Below, piece by piece: positions 24,465 through 35,999 of a stretch of 64,000 nucleotides of DNA (positions are counted from its first letter, which is position 1; each line of letters starts with the position of its first letter). A model generated the notes under the pieces. It did not search any database. It worked only from the letters and a program-made list of their open reading frames with translations, and was not told the origin of the DNA. Location of the stretch: contig CM021317.1 of assembly GCA_010645155.1 (NCBI GenBank), positions 4,575,710 to 4,639,709 on the forward strand. The letters run 5' to 3'. The stretch comes from Tigriopus japonicus. Its lineage: Eukaryota; Arthropoda; Copepoda; Harpacticoida; Harpacticidae. A program made the translations under genes and the position numbers.

Positions 24465-25089
24465 GATTATGTCATTAATGAATACACTAGCCCTCAAAGA
24501 CCCTGTACCTTGACTTTCACTTGGTTGATAATATGCTCAGCTTTGTGGGAAGAAACTAAACACACACAATCAATTGCTAGCAGAAAAAAGCATTCTTTTC
24601 CATTTCCATTTCTTTTCCAAAACTTTTCCATTTCTCCTTATTGGGATCATTTGAAATATTGACATCATTCCTTGGCTGAGTTTTTACTGAATTACTTGTA
24701 AAATGTAATCACTAGAGACCGGATTTGAAATTCTTGTTTTTGGAGTCAAAACGTTTTTTAAAATCAAAACATGACCAAAAATTGAAAGTCAAATGTGCAT
24801 GCATTTGCAAAGAGACAAAACTTGGCATAATTAAAGAAATTGTGCAAAATATATGGCATTGACTTGTTCTAGCAAGTAATGATAGTTTAGCCACATCAAA
24901 TAGGAAATTATGTTACAAGTTTGGCACATTTGCTTGGGCAATGCTGAATTTTGTCTCTTTTCAAGTGCATGCACAGTGTGAGCTAGCTGTGGCAGATGTC
25001 GACGCTCTAGCTCCATGAAAAGGCACAACAAAGCCACACTTCAATTGCCCTATTGAAAAGACATTGAATTTCCCTAAATTTGAAACCAT

Positions 25090-25398
25090 NNNNNNNNNNN
25101 NNNNNNNNNNNNNNNNNNNNNNNNNNNNNNNNNNNNNNNNNNNNNNNNNNNNNNNNNNNNNNNNNNNNNNNNNNNNNNNNNNNNNNNNNNNNNNNNNNNN
25201 NNNNNNNNNNNNNNNNNNNNNNNNNNNNNNNNNNNNNNNNNNNNNNNNNNNNNNNNNNNNNNNNNNNNNNNNNNNNNNNNNNNNNNNNNNNNNNNNNNNN
25301 NNNNNNNNNNNNNNNNNNNNNNNNNNNNNNNNNNNNNNNNNNNNNNNNNNNNNNNNNNNNNNNNNNNNNNNNNNNNNNNNNNNNNNNNNNNNNNNNNN
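25090..25398. other. Assembly gap (309 N)
   Basis: The bases are unknown. The gap falls just downstream (in minus orientation) of a Gypsy-type integrase tail, so repeats probably caused it. Frames read across it are meaningless. Confidence 0.99.
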
Positions 25399-25968
25399 TG
25401 TTTTCCTTTTGGATCTCGTGCTCCTCCGTGGTAATGGACCAACTGGGTCTGTTGTATCGGGCTCTTCTCCAACGTCTTTGTCACATGGTTCCATTGGTTT
25501 GAGGAAACGTCGGTTTCGGATATATCGGCGAAATCCATTCGAGACTAAATAAGATCGACCATTATTGCGAACATATTCAATGGTTCCCTTTCTAGACCAT
25601 AATTTAGATATGGGATCTTGAATGCGGACTAGATCACCAACTTTAAAAAGTCCAAGCTCTCTTTATCGTTCATCAAAATGGGTCTTTTTGTTCTCATTCT
25701 GATGAAATCGCTTTAAAAGTGCTTCACCACGATCATCTGTTGAAAGTTCCTTAAAACAGGATGGATGTGCGGGTACACGAGTTCTAAGGCGATAACCGAA
25801 TAGCCATTGTGCAGGTGATAGGCCATCCTCACGTGACACATTTCTCCATTCCAAGAGTGAGGCAGGTATGACTCCCAAGTGATTTACATTGTTAGAAATT
25901 GACAGTCGGGTCTTTAAATTTGTTGGGACACGAGATTCCCAACGTTTCTCGAGAAAATGTACTGACAC
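25399..25968 (-). pseudogene. Gypsy-type LTR retrotransposon integrase C-terminal remnant
   Basis: On the minus strand the frame reads EWRNVSREDGLSPAQWLFG, the conserved stretch near the end of the integrase core, then HPSCFKEL, then after an in-frame TAA near 25663 a tail domain with FKVGDLVRIQDP and RRYIRNRRFLKP. It ends in the assembly gap. No LTRs, protease or RT were found nearby, so only the 3' end of pol survives. The stop codon makes it non-functional. Confidence 0.8.
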
Positions 25969-26841
25969 CGTCGGTCACTCACAAATAATCACCAATGTTG
26001 AGAGACCTTATTTTAAAGTAAATATTTGAAAAATATTTTAAACTAAGTTTGTCAAAATAATACTCTTCTCATCATCAATAAGTCACAGAACAAAACTTAG
26101 TTCAAATTAAGAATTTATAATTCTTGTCATTGATTCGAATTTCATTTAAAGTTAGAATGGTTTGGTTTGGTTCTTCTTCCCAAGACTTGCCAGAGACTCG
26201 AGTCTTCCACAATTTTGGGGAAAATCGGATCGAATCGAGTCCTACGAGTCAAAGCTTCGTTTACAGGCCTAGTCTGCCTTTGACAGAGGTAAAACGTTCG
26301 AACTGTTCAAAAGGTATCCAAATCTGATCTAAAACTGAGTAGATTTTCAAAAATTCGTTTATTTAATTGGTATTTAGGAATATTACTTTTAATCTAGATC
26401 TGACATTGAGAGACTTAGTAAATTAAAGTTGTTTCCATCGGTTTCCTGAGTCTGAAACATATCTCATAGTGCTTGGAAATTTCCATAGAAACTTGATATG
26501 AATTTTTCAATGCCTTGAACACACAAAACCACCATTAACCATAAAAAAGGCAAATGAAACTCTCATTGGGAAAATTATGCAAATTCCATTGCCAGATAGA
26601 TACAAAAAATCCAGAATGACAACAAAAACATTGATATCGAACTTTTTTCACCTAACCCTTCCCGATGCATAAGAGACTTTCCATATTATAATATTTCATG
26701 TTAAGAGATTCAAGAAATATCCTGTAGAAAGCAGGAATTTTACATGCACAAACTAAACTCTTGTTGAATTGCGGAAACTTGTCTTTGATTTTTTTTGTAC
26801 ATTTCCCATTCTGAGTCATTAAAGATCCCACTATTCACTAA
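25969..26841. other. Intergenic with a dispersed repeat
   Basis: No gene. A repeat segment at about 26312-26505 recurs at about 55432-55635. Confidence 0.5.
26312..26505 (+). repeat. Dispersed repeat B, copy 1
   Basis: It shares GGTATCCAAATCTG, GGTTTCCTGAGTCTG and TTTCCATAGAAACTTGATAT, in the same order and spacing, with 55432-55635. No terminal repeats or coding motif were seen. Confidence 0.7.
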
Positions 26842-26885
26842 CATGAATTTATCATTCCAAAACTATTTTGAATGATAAATTCATG
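26842..26885. other. Perfect 16-bp hairpin
   Basis: CATGAATTTATCATTC (26842-26857) is followed after 12 bases by its exact reverse complement (26870-26885). It sits just before a mariner fossil and may be a terminal remnant of some element. Confidence 0.75.
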
Positions 26886-26903
26886 CAAGTACCCTGACGT
26901 CCC

Positions 26904-27440
26904 CATGGTCTTCAAGAGCAAGAACCCCGCCTCTGTCATGGTACTGGGCGTGGTCTTCTCAGGAGGACCATGTTATGCCGCACCACTTCTTCTAGATAGG
27001 CCTTGGGATCAACAAGGGGGCATGTAAGGGCTTCCCTCTAAGGTAAAGGAGGTAACCAGCCCACAAGGTTCCGTTGGTGCAGTCATGGCTGTTGGGGAAA
27101 GTACCGCACTTCTGGCCACTCGCCATGTGGCCACCCAACAGCCCCCACTGCAACACCTTCGACTACTACATTTGGGGCTGGGTGGACGAGGACGCCTGCA
27201 AGTCAGCCACAGGAACTTTGCCGCCCTCAAGGTAGCCATGAAGCTTCGTACCAAATCTGATCGCTTTAATCTTTCATATAACCACAAGTTGGTCCCTGAA
27301 GATAAAATGAATTTTATATCACTTTATATCACGATTTATCATGAGGTCCATGGCCTTCTTCGTCGCCGTGGAGGTCGCTAGGACCGTCCAAGTATTCAAA
27401 GGCCGTACGGACAGAGTTATTGCCATGAGCGCAAAAACGG
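26904..27440 (+). pseudogene. Mariner-like transposase fossil
   Basis: Pieces in different plus-strand frames match the order of a mariner transposase. The first is SKNPASVMVLGVV near 26915 (compare KNPANIMVFGLI in the mariner at 46022-47288). Next is FWPLAMWPPNSP with FDYYIWGWVDED near 27110-27195, the segment holding the third catalytic Asp in mariner proteins. A tail resembling FKGRTDRVIA lies near 27395-27430. Frameshifts and stops separate the pieces, so the gene is dead. The first two catalytic regions are missing or unrecognisable. Confidence 0.65.
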
Positions 27441-27825
27441 TCAATAAAAATAGCTGGATTGTGGAAAAAATATCTTACAAGTTTCAAAGTGAAATTCCTA
27501 CCCTTTCCTGAATTATTGTTGCCTAAAGACCGTCCCGATTTACCTGCCAGAGGCTGTATTTCAAGTCTTGTTTCTTTGTCTTGAAAATAATAAAAAAAAA
27601 CGCAAATCAGTGTAATGTTCATTGCTTGAATACGAAAAATACATATTCTTTTATATGATCTCTTTTTATGACCTCTTTAGCCCTATTTGTTAACGTCGTA
27701 ATAGAATCAGACATCGTACGAGTATGTAACTGTTGGCAAATCCAGAAGCATATTTAGCCCTCACATCCAGAGTTGTATTGTTTACTACATTGACAACTCA
27801 AGCACTCCCCGAGGTGCTTAATGAG

Positions 27826-28315
27826 TAGGGACGGGCAAAAAGTGCAAATCAAAAGAAGCTTTTGGTTACCAAAAGTTGCACAAAAATCTGTCCAAAATCG
27901 TAAAGTAAAATGAAGAAAAAGGTCAAAAGCACAAATAAAAACCAAAAATGCGCAAATAAAATAAAAAATAAATTGCAAAAAATTGAACTTTCTGAAACAA
28001 AAAGCCTCAAATACTCTCTTGTCATCTGCTTGTTATTTTTCAATCTTGAAGAGGAAAATTTAGATATTGAAGTAGTTGTAATCAATACTATGCTAGCCTA
28101 CGTGGGAGCCGTAAAATCAGATTTTGTTTTCAAATTTGAAAAAAAAATCTTCCAAAAGTAAACATTTTCAAAGAGGAAATAGCAAACTCTCAACAGTTAG
28201 TTCATTTTAGGCCGAATTCGTAAAAAAATCGTGCAAATAAAGGCAAAAGGTGCAAAAAGGAAAATAAATGGGTATAAGTTACCAAAAATATTTTTACACT
28301 TTTTGCCCGTCCCTA
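27826..28315. mobile_element. 490-bp hAT-type MITE (TAGGGACGGGC family)
   Basis: It starts TAGGGACGGGCAAAAAGTG and ends with the inverted match CACTTTTTGCCCGTCCCTA. The 8-bp flanks are TTAATGAG (27818-27825) and ATAATGAG (28316-28323), seven of eight matching. The interior is rich in CAAATAAA-type strings without a transposase frame. A longer, right-truncated relative begins at 42108. Confidence 0.83.
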
Positions 28316-28457
28316 ATAATGAGTGTGGTCAAAGGTTAGAATAGAGAATATAAGAAAAATGTGGAGGTAAATATGTAAAGTAAAAATGCATTTTAGTATA
28401 GTTTTTAATTAAATTAGAAAAAATAGCAATAATCACTCTAGTGAGGTGAGATGTATG

Positions 28458-28928
28458 CAGACCTGTGTCAATTATATTTCAAATGTAACAAATTACCATT
28501 ATTTTGGTCTCAAAAGTAATTAAATACAATTACAATTGCTTTATTTTCAAATGTAGTTAATTATAACTACAATTGCTTTCAAAAATAATTGAATTCCATT
28601 ATTTTTCAAACCCAACTGAAACTTTTTTCATTTTAAGTGCAAAACATGTAAAGAGCATCTAAAACTTTTAAATTTTGGTTGAATCCATTTTTATGCTGAA
28701 AACTATTGGAAAGGCGGGGAAACCTGTAGTATGCCTAATCCTAGAACTTCCTATGTAGGTGAAAATGTAATTGCAATTTGTAATGGAAAAATGCTAATTA
28801 CATAGGTTTAAACGTAATTTATCACAATTGCAACTACTTTGATCTCAACTGTAATTAATTACAATTGCAATTACTTGGAAATGTGATTGCAATTCCGTAA
28901 TTGTAATTTCAGTTACGTCACAGGTCTG
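28458..28928. mobile_element. 471-bp hAT-type MITE (CAGACCTGTG ends)
   Basis: The left end CAGACCTGTGTCAATTATA and the right end CGTCACAGGTCTG are inverted copies over about 12 bases with one mismatch. The 8-bp flanks are GATGTATG (28450-28457) and GATGAATG (28929-28936), seven of eight matching. The interior is a patchwork of AATTGTAATTA-like strings, and similar strings occur at about 32470-32575 and 50037-50070. It is non-coding. Confidence 0.75.
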
Positions 28929-29445
28929 GATGAATGTGATACTAGTACTTGGCAAATAATTTTAGTCAGTTTTTGACTCATGTGTTGTAAGGAGGCCTTA
29001 CGCCTCCAAAAAATTTCTGTCATTTGTGTCACACCGGGTCAAAGACGGCTAACATATGTTTTATTCTTCAATTTTTATCATATTTAATGTTTTGTGATAA
29101 AGACAAGGGAAAAGCCACACATTTTGCAATTTCTTTTGCAATGAGGGGGACAAAGAAATGCAACATGCTCTTAAGAGACGATCAAGAAATGTATCATATA
29201 TCATGGACATCAGTCTAATTACTCTCTCACTCGAACGACAAACATGCATGGGTGCCAACATATATTTCAGGTCCTATCTTAATACCGACGACATGGCTTT
29301 CTCATTGCTAACGAGCAAGAAACAATTGTTAATATCCAGAACGTGCAAATGTGATAGTGATCATGGTACAAATATCTGGCTTTCTTGTATCGAATCATTT
29401 TTTCACCCACTTGTGTCTTTCTTTCGCTTGCTTTATTTCACAATC

Positions 29446-29457
29446 TATATATATATA
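29446..29457 (+). promoter_or_regulatory. TATA box of the amidohydrolase gene
   Basis: An alternating TATATATATATA run lies 57-68 bases upstream of the ATG. Initiator-like TCACAGT and TCAGTCG occur at about 29470-29489, the usual distance downstream. Confidence 0.55.
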
Positions 29458-29513
29458 GCTCTTTCTTATTCACAGTGGATTGTCAGTCGTCGTTAGCTTT
29501 TAACCGAGTTACG

Positions 29514-31566
29514 ATGGCCTTGAAGATCACTTGCTTGATCCTTGGATCACTCTTGATCAACATTGGTTTTGCAGCCGACTACGATTGCTCTTTAGGCATT
29601 GGAAAGTTTCAAGGGAAATGCTACAATTGTCCTTACAACGCCTTTGAATGTAACAGAGCTGGACCATCGGTCATCTTCATTAATGGAGTCATTTACACGG
29701 CAAACAAAAAGGACCCCAATTGGCACACGTAACAAACCCTTACAGACTCATCTCGGTTGAACTAGATATAATCTTTGTCTTCATTGTTCTATTGTCTTCA
29801 GAAACCCCAAGGAAGCCATGGTGGTAAAGAACGGAAAGATTGCTTTCGTTGGAACCAAAGATGAAGCTCTTCAACAGAAAGTTGATGGCCAAACACGGAT
29901 TGTTGATTTGGGAGGGAAAACGGTTTTACCGGGTTTCCATGATCCTCACATGCATCCCTTGGAAGCCAACCACAAAGCTGGTGGAACTTGTCAATTGACG
30001 AAGGATACCAAGCCCCAAGACCAACTGCATGTCTTTGAACAAGGTTGCTTCCATCAACAGAAGGGAACTAATTGGACCTTGGGTTGGGGACATTCCGTTT
30101 ACACGTTGCTCGAGTACGTGGCGAATAATCCTGGCAAGGATCCCAAAACTCTTTTGGATCCATTGATTGTGGATGATTTGGGAAATGCCATTCCCGCTGT
30201 CATGATGGAATTTACCTCGCATTCTGTTTGGGTCAACTCTAAAGCTCTGGAATTGGCTGGCATTACAAAGGACACCAAGAACGAAAAGGGAAATATCTAC
30301 ATGAAAAACCCGATATCTGGAGAACCCAACGGTATCGTTCTAGAAAATGCTGGTATCGAAATGTTCGAGATGGCTTTGGATCCAAAAACATTTCCCAACT
30401 TGCGTCAAATGAACTACGATGCTGCCATAGCTTCTTTGTATGTGTTGGCCCAAAATGGAATCACGTCAGCTGTGGATGCCAGAAATTATTGGAAACGAGA
30501 ACATGACAAAGCCTGGGAAAAAATTGAGGACGAAGGGAAGCTCACGGCCAAAATGATCTTGAGTATGTGGGCTTACCCCGCCATGGATGATTCCCAACAA
30601 ATTGCCAAGCTCAAGAGCTTCTTCCAACGTAATCCAGCCAAGCGATTGAAAAAGTCCCAGATCAAGGTCTACATGGATGGCATCTTGCCCACCCGAACGG
30701 CAAAAGTTTTAGATCCTTACATCCGAAAAGACCCCGACCTCCAAATTGGCGATTATGGCATGAACTATTTCACCGAGGATCGGTTGTATCAGTACTTGTC
30801 CCAACTCCAGAACCTGAATGGAGGCGAAGGGTACGATTTCATCATTCATCAAGTGGGTGATGGTGCTGGACGAGAGGCTCTCAATGCCATCGAATATGCT
30901 AAGCCCGATGCCTCAGTTGAAACCCGCCACAAACTGACCCATGTCGAGCTTTTGAACTCAAAAGATATCCCCAGGTTCAAAACTTTGGGAGTGATTGCCG
31001 ATGGGCAGGTTAGATATCAAAATTTAGATCATTTCCCAATGTATTTGTAAATGCCCCTGTGCGTTATAGGTTGCTGGAACTTTCACAATGCCCGGATCTC
31101 CTGGCCATAAAGAGCTGGAAACCTTTGTGGGCAAAGTTAAAGCCCATGACACCATTCCCTTGAAGAGTCTGGTCGATTCCGGGGCTATGGTCACCATGAG
31201 CAGTGATTACGATGTTTCACCAGTGAATCCATTCAACGGTTTAGCCAATGCTCTTCAGCGATCAGATCAATCCATTAATTTGAAGGTTAGTAGTCAGATA
31301 TGGAGGAACAAGAATCCTCTCTAAAGGAACTGATTGTTTTATGTTAGACTGCAGTTGAGCTTTACACGATCAATGGTGCATTTTCCATGAGACAAGAAGA
31401 TCGCACTGGATCCCTTGAAGTAGGCAAAGATGCCGATTTCATTGTGGTTGACAAGGATATTTTCGACTTGGAAAATAAGGGACTTTACAACGACATCAAG
31501 AGCACCAAGGTTCTTTTAACTGTCCTCGAAGGAGATGATATTTGGAAAACCAGTGCCAATTTATGA
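29514..31566 (+). CDS. Secreted amidohydrolase family 3 (YtcJ-like) protein
   Basis: Four exons (29514-29728, 29802-31008, 31070-31285, 31348-31566) with 73-, 61- and 62-bp GT-AG introns encode 618 residues. The first ~20 residues form a signal peptide (MALKITCLILGSLLI then GFAA). A short Cys-rich segment follows before the amidohydrolase fold. The metal-binding HxH lies at residues 121-123 in LPGFHDPHMHP. Later blocks include GVIADGQVAGTFTMPGSPGH, MVTMSSDYDVSP with the conserved late Asp, and a closing VGKDADFIVVDKDIF typical of this superfamily. YtcJ-like enzymes hydrolyse C-N bonds in varied substrates; the substrate here is unknown. AATAAA at 31690-31695 follows. Secretion is unusual for this family. 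Confidence 0.88.
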
Positions 31567-31689
31567 AAAATGGAATAATGTAAAGACAAGAGATGCAAGA
31601 ATTTCTTGAACTGGAACTAATATTGGCCTCTTTTGTGTGAAAATGAATATTGTGACAGCTTTTTATTGTTGGGCATTACAATTTTTTTC

Positions 31690-31695
31690 AATAAA
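31690..31695 (+). promoter_or_regulatory. Polyadenylation signal AATAAA
   Basis: It lies 124 bases after the amidohydrolase stop codon and is followed by a T-rich stretch. Confidence 0.65.
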
Positions 31696-31843
31696 TTGTC
31701 ATTATTTCAAGAGCAAATTTCTGTCCTCCATTTCTGTGGCTTGCCGTTTTTTTTCCTTATGAGATATTGAGAGCCTAAGTTTTGAAAGAAATAAGACCAA
31801 AATTCATTGTTAAAACCCCTTTAGCTTTCAATCTACTCAAGGA

Positions 31844-32311
31844 TACTGATGGGAATCAAACAAATATAACAAATAACAAACAAAAACAAACAAATGACAG
31901 CATACTAAACGAATACGAATCACAAATAAAAAACAAACAAATCGGAAAAAGAAGTCAACAGATGTTGAATGTTGTGTTCTCCTAGCAAATCAGGGCTGCC
32001 AAAAGCGACAGACCTAAGGGGAAGAAAAGTGGTCAAAAGTTACTTAAGGTCTTGAAAACCATCTACAGTTAAAACCAAGAACTCCAGTTGTATGAAATAT
32101 CTCTTTCAAACCAATCAATTCTTTCACGAGCACACAGAATTGTGGCGAAAATGATCCTTAGATACTTCTGTTTACAAATCACCACAAATCATAACGGCAA
32201 CACTGTTTTTATTTGGGAATGGTACAAATTTACCCCAAACAAACAAATATTCTGAAAACCCAAACAAATATACAAACAAACAAAGAAATGGCCAATTTGT
32301 TTGCATTAGTA
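31844..32311. mobile_element. 468-bp hAT-type MITE (TACTRATG ends)
   Basis: The perfect 8-bp direct repeat CTCAAGGA lies at 31836-31843 and 32312-32319. The ends TACTGATGGGAATCAAACAA and (read inward from the right) TACTAATGCAAACAAAT are imperfect inverted copies. The interior is dominated by CAAACAAA strings. It is non-coding and sits just after the amidohydrolase poly(A) signal. Confidence 0.72.
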
Positions 32312-32319
32312 CTCAAGGA

Positions 32320-33239
32320 CTCAACAACCTTGTTTGCGTGATGCGCATAAAAATCTAACGTGTTTAAAAATTAGTTATTTATTATCTTTATACTAATTTG
32401 CAACGTGTTTGACGTCATTTTCGTTATTTGCCTAGGGGGATGTTTGGGAAATTAGATGATCATATTTATCTAATTATAAATTAATTGTAAATTGGGATTG
32501 AAAAACCGCAATTACTTTGGCAGAATTGTAATTTATTACAATTATTATTGCTTAATTATAATTAAAATTACAATTGCATCTTTGGTCTGCTCTCTGAGTT
32601 TTACTATCCTGGTTTCTTCATTACCTGACCACAAAAAACTTCCATGTTTTTGTGACATACAGCACACAGCACACAGCATCGAAATAAAACCAAATTATCT
32701 AAGAATCTGAGTTATAAAAGGCATGTCAACTTTTGATAAGTTGCGTGACTCAGATAAATATAATGCATTTTCAAAGGAATCAATGAGGTTGAAGTTAACA
32801 TTTGGTTAGGTTTGGTTAGGTTAGGTTGGGTTAAGTTAGTTTAAGTAGTGAAATATTGCTTTAGAGTAAATACACTCACGCAGCTTTGGAATAAATCGAG
32901 GTACGTTTACAAGCGAGAGAGGCCCATTCTATGAACTGGGAAAGAATTTAATTTGGGGCCCACCAAAATATGCCCCGAGGTTGCGTACCCTTGAATTAGA
33001 CCATTTTCAACTAAACTTAAAGAAGAATAAACAAAAATGTCAAAGCGTCTTTCTTACCGTAAAAGACGAGATAGAAGTGTTAAATTCGACTACAGAGGTA
33101 AAAGGTGAAGGGAAAAAAGACCCTCTTTGACAAGGTGCAGTCACATGACACGTTTTAAATCAACGTTAGAGACACACTTCGAAATCACAGATACAAGTTA
33201 TCCCTTGGTTTGTATGGAGATCTTGGGAAGAGGTTGTTA
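32320..33239. other. Intergenic, AT-rich, with a short TTAGG-like run
   Basis: No gene. GGTTAGG-like strings at about 32803-32845 resemble the arthropod telomere repeat TTAGG but are short and imperfect. Confidence 0.5.
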
Positions 33240-33249
33240 GGTTGTACCA

Positions 33250-35999
33250 CGGACATCTAGAGATATGGACGTTGGTCGGAAAAATGGCCTGACCGAGAGC
33301 AGGCCGATGTCAAAATGGTTTGAATTTGCCGCCATAACAAGGAGCCAAGTGAGCTCAGAAAAATGCCCAGGTTTGCGAGAAAAAACTCTGCTAATCAAGC
33401 CTCCTGTTCTGATAGCGTCAAAGAAAAAAATATATATTTTCTTTCACATTTGAGTGGCAATTTGCAAAAATTTGACAGTTTAAACCCAAAATACTATGAT
33501 TTGGATTATTGAGTAAATTTCACATCATAATTTCAACTGGCTTGTTAAGACATGAAGTAGCATCACTTGAGAATCGCTTCATGCAGTTGTAAACATAGTG
33601 TGTCTTTCTAAATGTTTGTGGCCTAATTAAAAATTTCAATGGCAAGGAATATCATCATCTTGATTCAGATAAGTGGTTATGTCCAAGGATTTTTTAAAAC
33701 CAGTGACCAAGCAGGTGCATCAAGTTACTTTTAAAACTGCAGAATTGGTGGTTTTAAATGATCTAAACAATTGTTTTGGTGAAGTGTAAATCAGTGCTTC
33801 AAATGACTTCTAATTGTGATACTTTTTCATCTATAGAGGGTTTGCTCCCTCATTTTTTTCTTGGTAAGGATTGATTTTTTTCTCTTTTGCATTTGAAGAT
33901 ACAAGGGAAGACTTGTTTTGCTTTAGCTCAAAACACATAGCTCAACAGAGAGAGAGAGATAGAGTGAGTACTGACCCCAATTTTCATACTATTTGACAAG
34001 TTTCACTTTTGACCAGAATGATCAAACAACTAAGTGGAATGGTGTAATGCCACATGTGTGAAAAACACAAGGCTTGAAATAGATGTAAAATTTGAAATAC
34101 TTTTTGAAAAATTAGTTTCTCAAACAGTGACTTAAAAAGTTCCCTTAAGTTGAGAACATTTTATTACTTGGAAGATATTTCATACTTTAGAACTTGATCT
34201 TCCCTGGTACAAAGATACTTGTGTCTACTTGCCTCTTGGATTCTAATGAAAAACAAAGCTATGAAAAAAGTAACATATAACTAATCAACCCTTAGATAGT
34301 TATATTTTTCATTTGTACTTCAAGGACTTGTCTTGAAGTTGTAATAGCAAAATGTGTTCCTTATTGTGTGCAAGTTTAAATGAGCATGCTGATGTGTTTG
34401 AAAACTGGAAGTGAATTCACATACCTTTCACACCTAACTAAAAGGGGGACAGTGTAATCCTACCAATGTGAAAAACATTAAGGCTTGAAATGGTTGTTAA
34501 ATTTGGAATACTTTTTTAATTTAGTAGTTTCCCAAGCAATGACTTATTCATTCCCCTTAAGTTGGGAACTTGTTTGGAAAATAGCTGTTACTTTGATACT
34601 TGATTTTCCATGATGAGACCTGACACAAGACCTACTTGTGTCTAATTGCTTCTTGGTTTCCAATAAAAAAACAAAGCTATGAAGAAAAATATCACATAAC
34701 TAACTAAACACCTCAAGGCAGTGATCTCTTTCATGTGCACCCATATGACTTTTCTAAAGTTGTGATATGAAAATGTGTTCTGATTGTATGCAAGTTCAAT
34801 GAGCATGCTCAAGTGTATGAAAGTTGTAAGTGATTTTTACATGCCTTTAAGGAAAGTGCTATCCTCTAACATTAGAGGCATGAAAGATTAAAGCAATCCA
34901 AACCAAAAAATCAGCTCTGAACTTCACATAGTGTCAAAATAAGTGTTGAGGTAGAGGATGAACTAAATTGCAAAATAGAAATAATGAATTTGATTCAAAC
35001 AATGAATTTATTGGAAAAGGTGTCTTGAGTTTAAGTGTATTGTTATTAATGTAACTGAAATTAGGAAAAATAATCTGATTGATGTCAAGTTGCCATTAAT
35101 TGTGCTCTGTGCCTAATATTGCTTTGGAATTTAGTGGAAAACCAAGTTTGAGTTTGATGTATTTTATTAATTTGACTGAAATGAAAGAAAAGTAATTTGA
35201 TTGATTTGCAATTTCAAATCAAACATTTCAACATGTACTTAAATAACTCACCAAAACACCTTTCCAAGCAAATTTTCTCAATTTCTTTGTATTTGTAGGT
35301 AAAGAAAACAAAGTCCTAATAACCTTTTGTGACGTTCCCATGTAATAAACCAACTTTTAGAAGTAGCAGTTTTGGAGAGATAAAAGAATTATCTTCAAGG
35401 GAGTAAAAGCACATGAAGTTAAGCATCAATTCACTTAACATGTTTTAAATCACAATAGTCGATTCAAAGACTATGTACTTATGATAGTTTAAACCAATTA
35501 AGCACTTGCAACAATGTACTTATAATTTATTTGGGAATGCATTTCTAGACAAGTTTGCCTTCTGCATTTTAACTACCATGAGAAAAATGTTCCAATGTAA
35601 AGTCAAGTTTTTATTCATTTGAAAGATCTTTACATGATCATAGGTTGGAAAGTCTTTTGCCAATAAGTAGACACCACAAATCGTTTTTACATGTGTCCTA
35701 AACACTGATAAAATTATTAGCAAGAGTAGCAACATAAACAGAAGTACAGTAAGCCTTGAGTGTCACCTACACTGTTTACAATATTATTGTATGACATACT
35801 TTTAGACCATTTGTGCATGAATGGTTGAACCAGTCATACACTTAAAACTCTTACATAGTCCTTTGGTTTAAAAAGAAATGTTTCATTCATTATTTAAAGG
35901 AATTATTCCAGCACTTAAGCTGTATTTCAATCGGCCTGCTCTCGGTCAGGTAAAATCAAATCTGGCTTCCGACCAACGTCCATATCTCTAGAGGTCCAT
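33250..35999. mobile_element. 2.75-kb element with long inverted ends, non-coding
   Basis: The left end (CTAGAGATATGGACGTTGGT, then GACCGAGAGCAGGCCGAT, within 33250-33308) is repeated inverted at about 35935-35999, with a 14-base indel between the two blocks. The 10-bp direct repeat GGTTGTACCA flanks it (33240-33249 and 36000-36009). Direct repeats of 9-10 bp with long inverted ends fit Mutator-type elements, but no transposase is present to confirm this. The interior is AT-rich and contains a ~410-bp internal duplication. A Tc1 element begins 44 bases after the right flank. Confidence 0.68.
34036..34850. repeat. ~410-bp internal tandem duplication
   Basis: About 34036-34440 and 34446-34850 share a long ordered series of matches, for example GTGTAATSC, GTGAAAAACA, AGGCTTGAAAT, ACAAAGCTATGAA, AAATGTGTTC and AATGAGCATGCT. 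Identity looks like roughly 75-80 percent, so it is an old duplication inside the long-inverted-repeat element. Confidence 0.8.

Noticed and set aside
24961..25552. Long open frames spanning the assembly gap
   Set aside because: They are open only because unknown bases contain no stop codons; only the 25399-25968 part has real homology.
32803..32845. TTAGG-like run as an interstitial telomere
   Set aside because: Only a few imperfect units mixed with GGTTTGG and GGTTGGG; too short to support a telomeric origin.
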